From: Acidobacteriota bacterium
GTDB taxonomy: Bacteria > Acidobacteriota > JAAYUB01 > JAMOQF01
Length of the DNA stretch: 9,881 nucleotides
Reading direction: 5' to 3'
NCBI GenBank assembly: GCA_027040585.1
Contig: JALULU010000179.1
Span: forward strand, 1-9,881
In this document: piece by piece, positions 1-6,178 of the stretch
Layout: each line of letters opens with the position of its first letter
Numbering within the stretch: position 1 is the stretch's first letter
Notes under the pieces: generated by a model
Seen by the model: the letters and a program-made list of their open reading frames with translations, nothing else
What the model was told of the DNA's origin: nothing
Databases searched by the model: none
Translations under genes and position numbers: made by a program

Positions 1-473
1 GAAAATCTATCTATACCTCTGGCAAGGCCACTAACTATGGCAATATCTCTTTCCGATAGAAATTTTGAAAGTTTAAAGGCAACTTTTTTTCCATACTCAC
101 TTGCTTTTCTTGTCCCAACAATTCCTACTTTAACTTTTTTTATCATTTCTAAATCACCTTTATAAAATAATAGTAATGGTGGCATATGAAGACTTTTAAA
201 CTCTTCCGGATAATTATTATCCCACATGGTAATCATATTATATCTCTCAGCCTCAATATCACTTAGAATAACATCAAAATATTTTCTAACTTTATCAACT
301 TTTTCCAATTTGATTTTCTTATTAAAATAAGACTCCAGAATAACTTGAATTTCTTTAAAATCCATTGAATTGGCAATTTTTTCTTTAAAGTTAAATAGAA
401 AATTTACTACCCTTTTACTCTTTCCACCGGTTAAAAGATAAAGAAAAAGTAAATTTTTGCTTTTTAATTTCAT
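1..473 (-). CDS. dprA: DNA processing protein DprA (Smf), N-terminal part, cut by window edge
   Basis: DprA loads RecA onto incoming single-stranded DNA during natural transformation and acts in the cytoplasm. The reverse strand reads open from an ATG at 473 to the window edge (157 residues), so the C-terminal part is missing. Residues 1-80 are a poorly conserved helical N-terminal region. The Rossmann-like DprA core starts near residue 90 (NNYPEEFK, then PPLLLFYKG). It contains the family signatures VGIVGTRKASEYG at 116-128 and SGLARGID at 148-155. Those two motifs are diagnostic. A Shine-Dalgarno AAAGAGGT lies about six bases before the ATG and supports this start. The gene is divergent from mqnA across a short gap. 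DprA is also found in many bacteria not known to be competent, so transformation itself is not shown. The missing end lies outside the window; nothing suggests a broken gene. Confidence 0.93.
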   Translation of the reverse strand, partial: MKLKSKNLLFLYLLTGGKSKRVVNFLFNFKEKIANSMDFKEIQVILESYFNKKIKLEKVDKVRKYFDVILSDIEAERYNMITMWDNNYPEEFKSLHMPPLLLFYKGDLEMIKKVKVGIVGTRKASEYGKKVAFKLSKFLSERDIAIVSGLARGIDRF

Positions 474-541
474 TTTTTTACCTCTTTTAAAATTTCTCTA
501 AGTTATAATAACGTTTAAATTTGAAAAATTTTCTAAAAAAA
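474..541. promoter_or_regulatory. Divergent dprA / mqnA promoter region
   Basis: This short AT-rich gap separates two divergent genes, so it must hold both promoters unless they start further inside the genes. On the plus strand a perfect TATAAT lies at 504-509, but no good -35 box sits 17 bases upstream. If it is used, transcription would start near 516, giving a leader of about 25 bases for the GTG start of mqnA, or almost none for the TTG at 521. On the minus strand an AT-rich TTATTATAAC-type stretch over the same bases could serve dprA. Only the position and the plus-strand hexamer are seen; promoter use is inferred. Confidence 0.45.
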
Positions 542-1333
542 GTGAAAAAAATTAAAATTTGTTTAATTCCATACCTAAATGCATCCGTTTTACAATACGA
601 TTTTCTTTTTTCTAAATACAAAAATATAAACGAATACATCACTGATTATCCCTGTAAATGTGCGGAAAAAATGGCAAAGAATGAAATTGATCTTGCACTA
701 ATACCATCCATCGAATTTCAAAATTTAAAAAATGTAGAGATGATAAAAAATTTTGGAATTATTTCAAAAAACAAAGTTGAAAGCGTACTTCTGATTTCCA
801 AAAAGAAAAAAATAGAAGAAATAAAAAAAATTGGGTTGACAGACCAGTCAAGGACATCTGTTGCGTTACTGAAAATATTGTTAATGGAAAAATATGGAAT
901 AAATCCCACATATGAAGTTTTTAGTGATTTGGACTTTGCCAGAAAAGAATTTGATTCCTTTTTAGTAATAGGAGATCTGGCACTTACTGAAAACTTTGAA
1001 AATCATTATATATTTGACCTTGCAACGGAGTGGTACAATTGGCAGAAACTCCCTTTTGTATTTGCATTCTGGACAATTAGAATGGAAAATTACAAAGATA
1101 AAAAAGAGGTTGAAAAAGTTCTCAATAAAAGTTATGAAAATGGTATGAAAAATATGGATAAAATTTTAGATTTCTATTCTAAAAAATTAAATCTAAGAAA
1201 GGAAAGGATTTACAATTATTTAACAAACTCACTAACTTTTAAATTAAAAAACGATGGAATAAAAAGTTTAGAGATTTTTTACAATCTCTGTTATAAAAAT
1301 AAACTTATTAAAGATTTAAAACCAATAAAATGA
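542..1333 (+). CDS. mqnA: Chorismate dehydratase MqnA (futalosine menaquinone pathway)
   Basis: MqnA dehydrates chorismate to 3-[(1-carboxyvinyl)oxy]benzoate, the first step of the futalosine route to menaquinone, in the cytoplasm. It has a periplasmic-binding-protein-like two-lobed fold. Family signatures, numbered from the GTG at 542: IPYLN at 9-13, DLALIPSIEF at 50-59, SVLLIS at 81-86, SRTSVALLKILL at 103-114, VIGDLAL at 142-148, and DLATEW with LPFVFAFW at 159-177. Length (263 residues) is normal. The usual Pro-Leu after PYLN-xx is Val-Leu here. Start choice: GTG 542 gives MKKIKICLIPYLN, matching the short N-termini usual in the family. A TTG at 521 would add seven residues. Neither has a clear Shine-Dalgarno site. 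The stop overlaps the next gene's ATG, so the two are probably one operon. No other mqn gene is in the window. Confidence 0.93.
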   Translation: MKKIKICLIPYLNASVLQYDFLFSKYKNINEYITDYPCKCAEKMAKNEIDLALIPSIEFQNLKNVEMIKNFGIISKNKVESVLLISKKKKIEEIKKIGLTDQSRTSVALLKILLMEKYGINPTYEVFSDLDFARKEFDSFLVIGDLALTENFENHYIFDLATEWYNWQKLPFVFAFWTIRMENYKDKKEVEKVLNKSYENGMKNMDKILDFYSKKLNLRKERIYNYLTNSLTFKLKNDGIKSLEIFYNLCYKNKLIKDLKPIK

Positions 1334-2217
1334 ACAAGTATTTTTTAAAGGGAATAACATTTGCTTTTTTGTCTTCTCTTTTTGGGTCTTATCTGTTCAT
1401 TTTTAGTAAAAAAGTCCTATTTACAATAACACCTGAAACCTTTTGTGTATATTATTATCTCTTTTCTTCATTATTTTTTACCATCTATTTTTTGGGAAAA
1501 GGTGAAATAAGAAATTCCATAAAAAGCGGATTTAAAAACTTTAAAATTTTCTTATTAATTGGGGTAATAGAATTTTTAAGTGTTATATCACTTTTTTCAG
1601 CTGTAAAACTAACTGATCCCACTGTTGTTTCTTTCTTTAATAATACTCAAACCCTTTTTATAATACTTTTAGGTTGTTTTTTCTTAAAAGAAAAATTTAA
1701 CAAAATTGAAATTGTTGGAGGAGTAATCACCTTTTCAGGGGTTTTGATGATGAGTTACAATGAGGGTAAAACTACACTTATTGCAACTCTTTTAACCCTT
1801 TTGTCTGCCATATTATTTGCCATAACAGCAACCATTACAAAAAAATTTAGTGAAAAAATCAATCCCACACATTTTGCCTATTTTAGATCACTATTAATTC
1901 TACTGTTTTCATTGATACTTGTATTGATGAATGGAAATATATCAATAGAAAATCAAGCAGTAAAATATATTTTGTTGGGCGCATTTTTTGGTCCATTTTT
2001 AAATATATTGTTTTATTTTAAATCTCTAAAATTTTTAGAGGCATCCAAGACATCGTTGATCAGAGCATCACTTCCGCTATTTGTACTTCTAAACTCAATT
2101 ATAATATTAAGTATGCGTCCATCTTTTAAAGAGATACTTGGTGGATTAATAATTATAATAGGGCTTTTAATCCTCGTTTTAGGGCATGAAAAAGAGGTAA
2201 AATCTGAAATTTCCTGA
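1330..2217 (+). CDS. EamA/DMT-family permease, 10 predicted membrane helices
   Basis: This is an inner-membrane transporter of the drug/metabolite transporter superfamily. The 295 residues form two homologous EamA halves (about 7-141 and 148-285), each with about five hydrophobic segments. Typical features are the end of half one, FFLKEKFNKIEIVGG at 117-131 followed by a hydrophobic helix, and the equivalent end of half two, SFKEILGGLIIIIGLLIL. A charged tail (HEKEVKSEIS) follows. The ATG lies inside the mqnA stop (ATGA), and there is no separate Shine-Dalgarno site, so translation is probably coupled to mqnA. The substrate cannot be read from the sequence: family members export amino acids, nucleosides and other small metabolites. 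The link to mqnA makes an aromatic or pathway intermediate conceivable, but this is only inference. No hairpin terminator follows it. Confidence 0.9.
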   Translation: MNKYFLKGITFAFLSSLFGSYLFIFSKKVLFTITPETFCVYYYLFSSLFFTIYFLGKGEIRNSIKSGFKNFKIFLLIGVIEFLSVISLFSAVKLTDPTVVSFFNNTQTLFIILLGCFFLKEKFNKIEIVGGVITFSGVLMMSYNEGKTTLIATLLTLLSAILFAITATITKKFSEKINPTHFAYFRSLLILLFSLILVLMNGNISIENQAVKYILLGAFFGPFLNILFYFKSLKFLEASKTSLIRASLPLFVLLNSIIILSMRPSFKEILGGLIIIIGLLILVLGHEKEVKSEIS

Positions 2218-2251
2218 ATATAAAACAACTATACTAATATCAGTGGACAGA

Positions 2252-2330
2252 AATAATAGGGACAGACTTTGAAAATGGAAAATAAGATAATGGAATTTAC
2301 GGCAGCACCTCGCCAAATACGTTGAAGGAG
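2252..2330 (+). mobile_element. Possible remnant of a REP-associated (Y1/RAYT) transposase locus
   Basis: At 2307-2321 the plus strand reads Pro-Arg-Gln-Ile-Arg, then a stop, then bases that would continue as (V)EGV with a one- or two-base shift. RAYT transposases of the IS200-like Y1 superfamily commonly begin M-P-R-x-x-R-(I/V)-E-(F/Y)-x-G-A. The preceding GGGACAGACTTT (2259-2270) resembles a sequence I recall flanking such genes. Only about 15 recognisable bases of coding sequence survive, so this is weak. The inverted repeat around it fits a decayed mobile element but does not prove it. Confidence 0.22.
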
Positions 2331-2347
2331 TTTAATTTTTCCATTTT
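2272..2347. repeat. 11-bp perfect inverted repeat with 54-base spacer
   Basis: AAAATGGAAAA at 2272-2282 is the exact reverse complement of TTTTCCATTTT at 2337-2347. The arms are AT-rich, so chance is possible, but an 11-of-11 match this close together is notable. It encloses the candidate transposase remnant. There is no T-run or GC-rich stem to suggest a terminator. Confidence 0.5.
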
Positions 2348-2395
2348 AGAATTAAAATTGACTATAAATTTTACCAAAATAATCAAAAATCTCGG

Positions 2396-2424
2396 TTGAC
2401 ATTTCCAATAACTTTTGTTAGTTT
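2396..2424 (+). promoter_or_regulatory. Candidate promoter for the lipoprotein pair
   Basis: A perfect TTGACA -35 box lies at 2396-2401. Seventeen bases downstream is TAGTTT (2419-2424), a poor -10 box (three of six), but it is preceded by TG at 2416-2417, giving an extended -10. If used, the leader to the ATG at 2554 would be about 120 bases. An AT-rich alternative nearer the gene (around 2481-2486) has no spaced -35. Confidence 0.35.
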
Positions 2425-2540
2425 TTCTTTATTTTCCAAAAAAGACAGGAATTTGGCTGATTCTGAAAAAGAATAAAGTTTAATATTTAATATTTGTCAC
2501 TTATTTTTGATACATATTGGAGAAAATTAAAAATTTTTAT

Positions 2541-2546
2541 AGAGGG
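2541..2546 (+). promoter_or_regulatory. Ribosome binding site fixing the start at 2554
   Basis: AGAGGG lies seven bases before the ATG at 2554. It favours that start over an in-frame TTG at 2494, which has no Shine-Dalgarno site and would put 20 extra residues, several charged, ahead of a complete signal peptide. Confidence 0.75.
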
Positions 2547-2553
2547 TTTTATT

Positions 2554-4203
2554 ATGACTAAATCTTTTAAAATTATTTTTCTATTATTACTTTTAATTTT
2601 AGCCCTTTTGTTTCTCTCTGGCTGTACTTTCACACAGTACATAGCCCACTATGCAAATTCCTACGGCTGGAGGACAAAGCTCACCCTAAAAAATTCAAAC
2701 TCCACAAATGTAGATGTTACAATGAACTTCTATAACAACGATGGGGAAAAGGTTTCAACAACTTCACTTACTTTACCGGCTTACGGTTTTAAAACTGACT
2801 ATGTTGAAAATTTTTTTCCGGATTCACTACCTGATACTGGTTCAATTGAGATAATTAGCGACGAACCTGGATACACTCCCAAGGTTTCAAGTATTATCCT
2901 ATTTGAACACGATAACAATGGAAGTGAAACGTGTATGGCAGGTTTACAGGGTTCAGTTCAGCCGGCAAAATATTTAACCTTTCCCTGGTTTGAAAACTCC
3001 AACAATTTCACAACTGGAATAGCCATATTAAATGTAAGTGGATATGACATTGTTGCCACAATGAGGGCTTTTACAGAAGATGGAAATATAATCTATTCAA
3101 AACCAATTAAACTTAAACCCATGCAGAGGATTTTGGGGTTTGCAAATGATTTCTTTGATGAGCAGATACCGGATATGTCCACACTTGATGTCTATGCCAC
3201 GGGAAAGATTGCTGGGTTTATAATAATGTATAACAACAGTATCACAAAAGCTGAGGCAATTAATGGGGTAATTGCGAGGAACAGAGATCCAAACGCTTTT
3301 ACTTTTTCCAATTTTGAGATATGCGGGGAAACAGAAGCTCATAATACAGGTAGTACAATAAAGCTTTCAAGGGATTATAGTAAATTATTTATTGGAGCAG
3401 AAGGTGTTGGAATTTATGAAATTAAAAAATCTAACTTAAATAATCCGGAACTAATTTTTTCAGCAGACAGTGGAAAAATTGCTATTTCCCCTGATGGTAA
3501 AAAACTTGTTGTTGCTAGTACGTATTCAGAAAAATTGTATGAAATTGATTTAAGGGATTATACATATAAAGTCATAGATAGTGGAAATTCTTTTTATCCA
3601 TATTCAATTGCTTTCTCAAATGATGGAAATTGGCTTGCGGTTGGAACTAACTCGAGTGAAATCATTGTTTATAACTATGATTTAATTAATGATTCATATA
3701 CACGTTATATTACGTTTGATTTCTCAGGTGGTGTAACTCACCATTTTGTAGATATAGTTTTTTCCCCAGATTCAAAATATGTTGTAGCAATAGATCAAAT
3801 TGAAAATAAATTGTATTATTGTGATATTACTTCCTCAAATCCAACACTTGGAAATATAGATATTGAACTTGATGGTCAATTAATAGATATCGATGCAACT
3901 CCTAATGGGGAATATTATATTTGTGACAATGAAAATAACATATGTTATCTTAATGGTTTATCAAGTACTCCTTCATATTTTAATATCCAAATCCCCTATT
4001 TGTTTTTGGAAAATATATCAATTTCACCTGACGGAAAATATCTTTTTGGAGTAGGAGGAAGCAAAATAGTCAAGGTTGATTTATCAGATAGAAGTAAAAT
4101 CAGTGTAATAAATGTTAATAAGATATTACAAGATGTAGTATATTCACCAGATAGTGGTTTACTTTATGTTTCCTGTAGTGATTGTATAGGTTATATTCAC
4201 TAA
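2554..4203 (+). CDS. Lipoprotein with duplicated beta-module and seven-repeat propeller, paralogue 1
   Basis: I do not recognise a named family. From the ATG at 2554 (549 residues): a lipoprotein signal peptide with hydrophobic run 7-21 and lipobox LSGC, lipid-anchored Cys24 followed by Thr, a +2 residue compatible with outer-membrane sorting under the E. coli rule. Residues 39-122 and 152-229 are two copies of one beta-rich module; both carry T-x-hydrophobic-N near the start, a DG turn, then FF-x(2-3)-P-D and a hydrophobic strand before NN. Residues 268-549 contain seven repeats of the S-P-D-G type, at about 271, 312, 355, 404, 449, 491 and 531, each followed by hydrophobic strands. This is the pattern of a seven-bladed YVTN/WD40-like propeller that ends exactly at the C-terminus. 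A binding or surface role is likely; no catalytic motif is seen. It is followed after 41 bases by a paralogue. Confidence 0.85.
   Translation: MTKSFKIIFLLLLLILALLFLSGCTFTQYIAHYANSYGWRTKLTLKNSNSTNVDVTMNFYNNDGEKVSTTSLTLPAYGFKTDYVENFFPDSLPDTGSIEIISDEPGYTPKVSSIILFEHDNNGSETCMAGLQGSVQPAKYLTFPWFENSNNFTTGIAILNVSGYDIVATMRAFTEDGNIIYSKPIKLKPMQRILGFANDFFDEQIPDMSTLDVYATGKIAGFIIMYNNSITKAEAINGVIARNRDPNAFTFSNFEICGETEAHNTGSTIKLSRDYSKLFIGAEGVGIYEIKKSNLNNPELIFSADSGKIAISPDGKKLVVASTYSEKLYEIDLRDYTYKVIDSGNSFYPYSIAFSNDGNWLAVGTNSSEIIVYNYDLINDSYTRYITFDFSGGVTHHFVDIVFSPDSKYVVAIDQIENKLYYCDITSSNPTLGNIDIELDGQLIDIDATPNGEYYICDNENNICYLNGLSSTPSYFNIQIPYLFLENISISPDGKYLFGVGGSKIVKVDLSDRSKISVINVNKILQDVVYSPDSGLLYVSCSDCIGYIH
2614..3270 (+). 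repeat. Paralogous direct repeat, copy A (lipoprotein N-terminal domain)
   Basis: This 657-base segment aligns without gaps to 4308-4964. Identity is patchy: 3190-3240 equals 4884-4934 over 51 bases, and 3003-3067 differs from 4697-4761 at one base in 65, whereas around 2690-2790 there are many silent differences. Homologous recombination between the two copies would delete one propeller. Confidence 0.85.
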
Positions 4204-4233
4204 CATATCTTACTTACTTTTATATGGTATAAT

Positions 4234-4238
4234 GGAGG
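4234..4238 (+). promoter_or_regulatory. Ribosome binding site of second lipoprotein
   Basis: GGAGG lies six bases before the ATG at 4245, an ideal Shine-Dalgarno site that fixes the start. It is stronger than that of the first lipoprotein, so the second may be translated more efficiently. Confidence 0.8.
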
Positions 4239-4244
4239 CTAATT

Positions 4245-5879
4245 ATGAGAAAAAAATTCTTTAAAAATATTTTCCTTTTGTCATCCTTTTTTATTATTTT
4301 AATATTTTTATCTGGCTGTACATTTAAACAGTACATAGCCCACTATGCAAATTCCTATGGTTGGAAAACAAAGCTTACTCTTAAAAATTCAAATGATGGG
4401 GATGTAAATATTACAATGAATTTTTACGATAACGATGGGAATAAGGTATCAACCACTGACCTAACTTTGCCTGCCTACGGTTTTAGAACAGATTACGTTG
4501 AAAATTTTTTTCCGGATTCACTACCTGATACAGGTTCAATAGAAATAATCAGCGATGAGCCAGGGTATACTTCCAAAGTTTCAAGTATTATCCTCTTTGA
4601 ACATGATAATAACGGAAGTGAGACCTGTATGGCAGGTTTACAGGGAGCACAGATTCCAGCAAAATATTTGACTTTCCCATGGTTTGAAAACTCCAGCAAT
4701 TTCACAACTGGAATAGCCATATTAAATGTAAGTGGGTATGACATTGTTGCCACAATGAGAGCTTTTACAGAAGATGGAAATGTTATCTATTCAAAACCCA
4801 TTAGACTTAAACCCATGCAGAGAATTTTGGGATTTGCAAGTGACTTTTTTAATGATCAGATACCAGATATGTCAACACTTGACGTCTATGCCACGGGAAA
4901 GATTGCTGGGTTTATAATAATGTATAACAACAGTGTTACAAAGGCTGAGGCAATCAATGGGGTTGAAAGTGAGAGCCTCGATACACAGATTATCTCATAT
5001 AGAGACCATGAGAATGGTAAGAGCTTTCCTGTAACAGATTCATTTTTAAAAATGTCTAAGGATTTTAACAAGTTCTATGTTCTTGTAAAAAATAAGGGGT
5101 TGTATGAAATTGATAAATCTGACATCTACAGTGGAAATTTAATATTTTCTCCATCTTCAAACATTTACGGAAAATTTGACATTTCACCTGATGGGAAAAA
5201 TATTGTAATTGCAGATAATTCTTCTGGAAGTATCTATGAGTTTAATCTGAAGGATCACAGTTCAAGGGTTATAGACACCCTTGATGGAGTGTGGTCTGTT
5301 GCCTTTTCAAATGATGGAAATTATTTTGCAGCGGGAACAGATAATGGAAAAATTGTACTTTACAGTTATGACGTTACAAATGACAGTTTCACCCAGATTC
5401 ACAATTTCCTTGAAAGTGGTGGAAATATATACGATATAACCTTTTCACCTGATTCCAGATATGTTGTTGCAGTGGATTATGGTTTGAGAAAGATTTACTA
5501 TGCAGATTTAACTTCAAGCAATTTTCATGTAGATGAAAAAGATATCAATATAGACGGAATGTGTGACATAAAGGTGACAGATTCAGGTGAGTACTACATT
5601 TGTGGAAATAGTGGAGATATATGTTACCTTTCAGATTTATCTTCAGATCCTTCATATATAAGCACCTCTGCCAATAAGATTAGTAGTATAGCCCTATCTC
5701 CTGATGGAAGATTTTTATTTGCTTCAAGTGGAGATTCAAGTGATATTCACATAATAGATTTACTTAATAACAACAATGAAGAAGTGATAAATTGCGGAAC
5801 ACGGGTAAATGACCTGTTTTTCTCACCTGAAGATTTTATACTCTACTATACAGGGGGAAAATTGGGATATCTCCACTGA
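4245..5879 (+). CDS. Lipoprotein with duplicated beta-module and seven-repeat propeller, paralogue 2
   Basis: This is the tandem paralogue of the preceding gene, 544 residues, function unknown. The signal peptide has FLSGC with lipid-anchored Cys25, again followed by Thr. Residues 22-240 match the first copy at about 90% identity by hand count (22 differences in 219, no gaps), including both ~80-residue beta modules. After AEAINGV the two proteins diverge abruptly: the linker (241-265) is unrelated, and the propeller is only moderately similar. Seven repeats can be seen at about 270, 313, 354, 401, 446, 485 and 527 (for example FDISPDGKN, VAFSNDGNY, ITFSPDSRY, IALSPDGRF). Loops between blades differ most. 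The 41-base gap and the stem-loop terminator right after the stop suggest co-transcription with the first copy and the end of that unit. Confidence 0.85.
   Translation: MRKKFFKNIFLLSSFFIILIFLSGCTFKQYIAHYANSYGWKTKLTLKNSNDGDVNITMNFYDNDGNKVSTTDLTLPAYGFRTDYVENFFPDSLPDTGSIEIISDEPGYTSKVSSIILFEHDNNGSETCMAGLQGAQIPAKYLTFPWFENSSNFTTGIAILNVSGYDIVATMRAFTEDGNVIYSKPIRLKPMQRILGFASDFFNDQIPDMSTLDVYATGKIAGFIIMYNNSVTKAEAINGVESESLDTQIISYRDHENGKSFPVTDSFLKMSKDFNKFYVLVKNKGLYEIDKSDIYSGNLIFSPSSNIYGKFDISPDGKNIVIADNSSGSIYEFNLKDHSSRVIDTLDGVWSVAFSNDGNYFAAGTDNGKIVLYSYDVTNDSFTQIHNFLESGGNIYDITFSPDSRYVVAVDYGLRKIYYADLTSSNFHVDEKDINIDGMCDIKVTDSGEYYICGNSGDICYLSDLSSDPSYISTSANKISSIALSPDGRFLFASSGDSSDIHIIDLLNNNNEEVINCGTRVNDLFFSPEDFILYYTGGKLGYLH
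4308..4964 (+). repeat. Paralogous direct repeat, copy B (lipoprotein N-terminal domain)
   Basis: This is the partner of copy A, in the same orientation, 1694 bases downstream. High similarity stops sharply at the GGGGT after the AEAING codons (4964), exactly where the propeller linker begins. Confidence 0.85.
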
Positions 5880-5893
5880 TAAAGATTTCTCAC

Positions 5894-5937
5894 AGGGCAC
5901 AGATTAAATTTCTGTGCCCTCCTTTGAATCATTTTTT
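5894..5937 (+). terminator. Stem-loop terminator after the lipoprotein pair
   Basis: AGGGCACAGA (5894-5903) pairs perfectly with TCTGTGCCCT (5911-5920) around a seven-base loop, fifteen bases after the stop codon. It is the most GC-rich hairpin in the window. The T-run (5932-5937) starts eleven bases beyond the stem, further than in a textbook intrinsic terminator, so termination may be incomplete or aided by other factors. Confidence 0.75.
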
Positions 5938-6172
5938 ATTCCCTCTTTTTTAATAAAAAACTGGTAACTCTGGTTAACCTTAATGAGATAAGAACAAAAT
6001 TTTTATAGTATTTAGGATATTGGGGCCAAACCTGTTTGTAATCTATACTAAGTTAAAAAAATAGAGCATCATATATGGGTTATAGTGAAAACATTAGGCC
6101 AGTGGATCAAATTAAAGCCTAACGACGTAAGTACTTCAATGACATAAAAAAAGTGACACTACCGCAAAATTT
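5938..6172. other. Intergenic region between convergent lipoprotein and emrAB units
   Basis: No gene is supported here. Visible elements are an 8-bp palindrome GGTTAACC (5972-5979) with a degenerate direct repeat CTGGTAAC/CTGGTTAAC beside it, a 6-bp inverted repeat TTAGGC/GCCTAA (6094-6099 and 6117-6122), and scattered short open stretches. One plus-strand frame reads YMGYSENIRPVDQIKA, stop, then RRKYFNDIKK (6072-6152). It could be an eroded coding fragment, but I cannot assign it. Confidence 0.55.
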
Positions 6173-6178
6173 CTAGTG
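6146..6178 (-). terminator. Weak candidate terminator after emrB
   Basis: On the minus strand CACTA (6178-6174, overlapping the emrB stop) can pair with TAGTG (6161-6157). Four bases later comes a run of seven T (6152-6146). The stem is only five base pairs and the loop is 12 bases, so the call rests mainly on position and the T-run. Confidence 0.35.

Larger units (their letters stand above)
2218..2553. other. 336-base intergenic region without a gene
   Basis: No open frame with coding character spans this stretch. In order it holds: GGACAG twice (2244-2249 and 2260-2265), an 11-bp inverted repeat (2272-2282 and 2337-2347) enclosing a possible fossil coding start, a TTGACA hexamer at 2396-2401, AT-rich sequence with a repeated TTTAATA unit near 2480-2493, and the Shine-Dalgarno site of the first lipoprotein. 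No terminator is seen for the mqnA operon, so read-through into the lipoproteins is possible. Confidence 0.7.

Noticed and set aside
2494..2553. In-frame TTG at 2494 as start of the first lipoprotein
   Set aside because: It has no Shine-Dalgarno site and would place 20 residues with several charges before a complete lipoprotein signal peptide. The ATG at 2554 has AGAGGG at good distance and matches the paralogue's start.
4225..4233. Perfect extended -10 (TGGTATAAT) just before the second lipoprotein
   Set aside because: It is only 12 bases from the ATG and the resulting RNA would begin at or after the Shine-Dalgarno site; no -35 box is found. Probably chance in AT-rich sequence.
5961..5979. 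GGTTAACC palindrome and CTGGTAAC/CTGGTTAAC repeat as an operator
   Set aside because: The site is far from any gene start, between two convergent transcription units, and is short enough to arise by chance.
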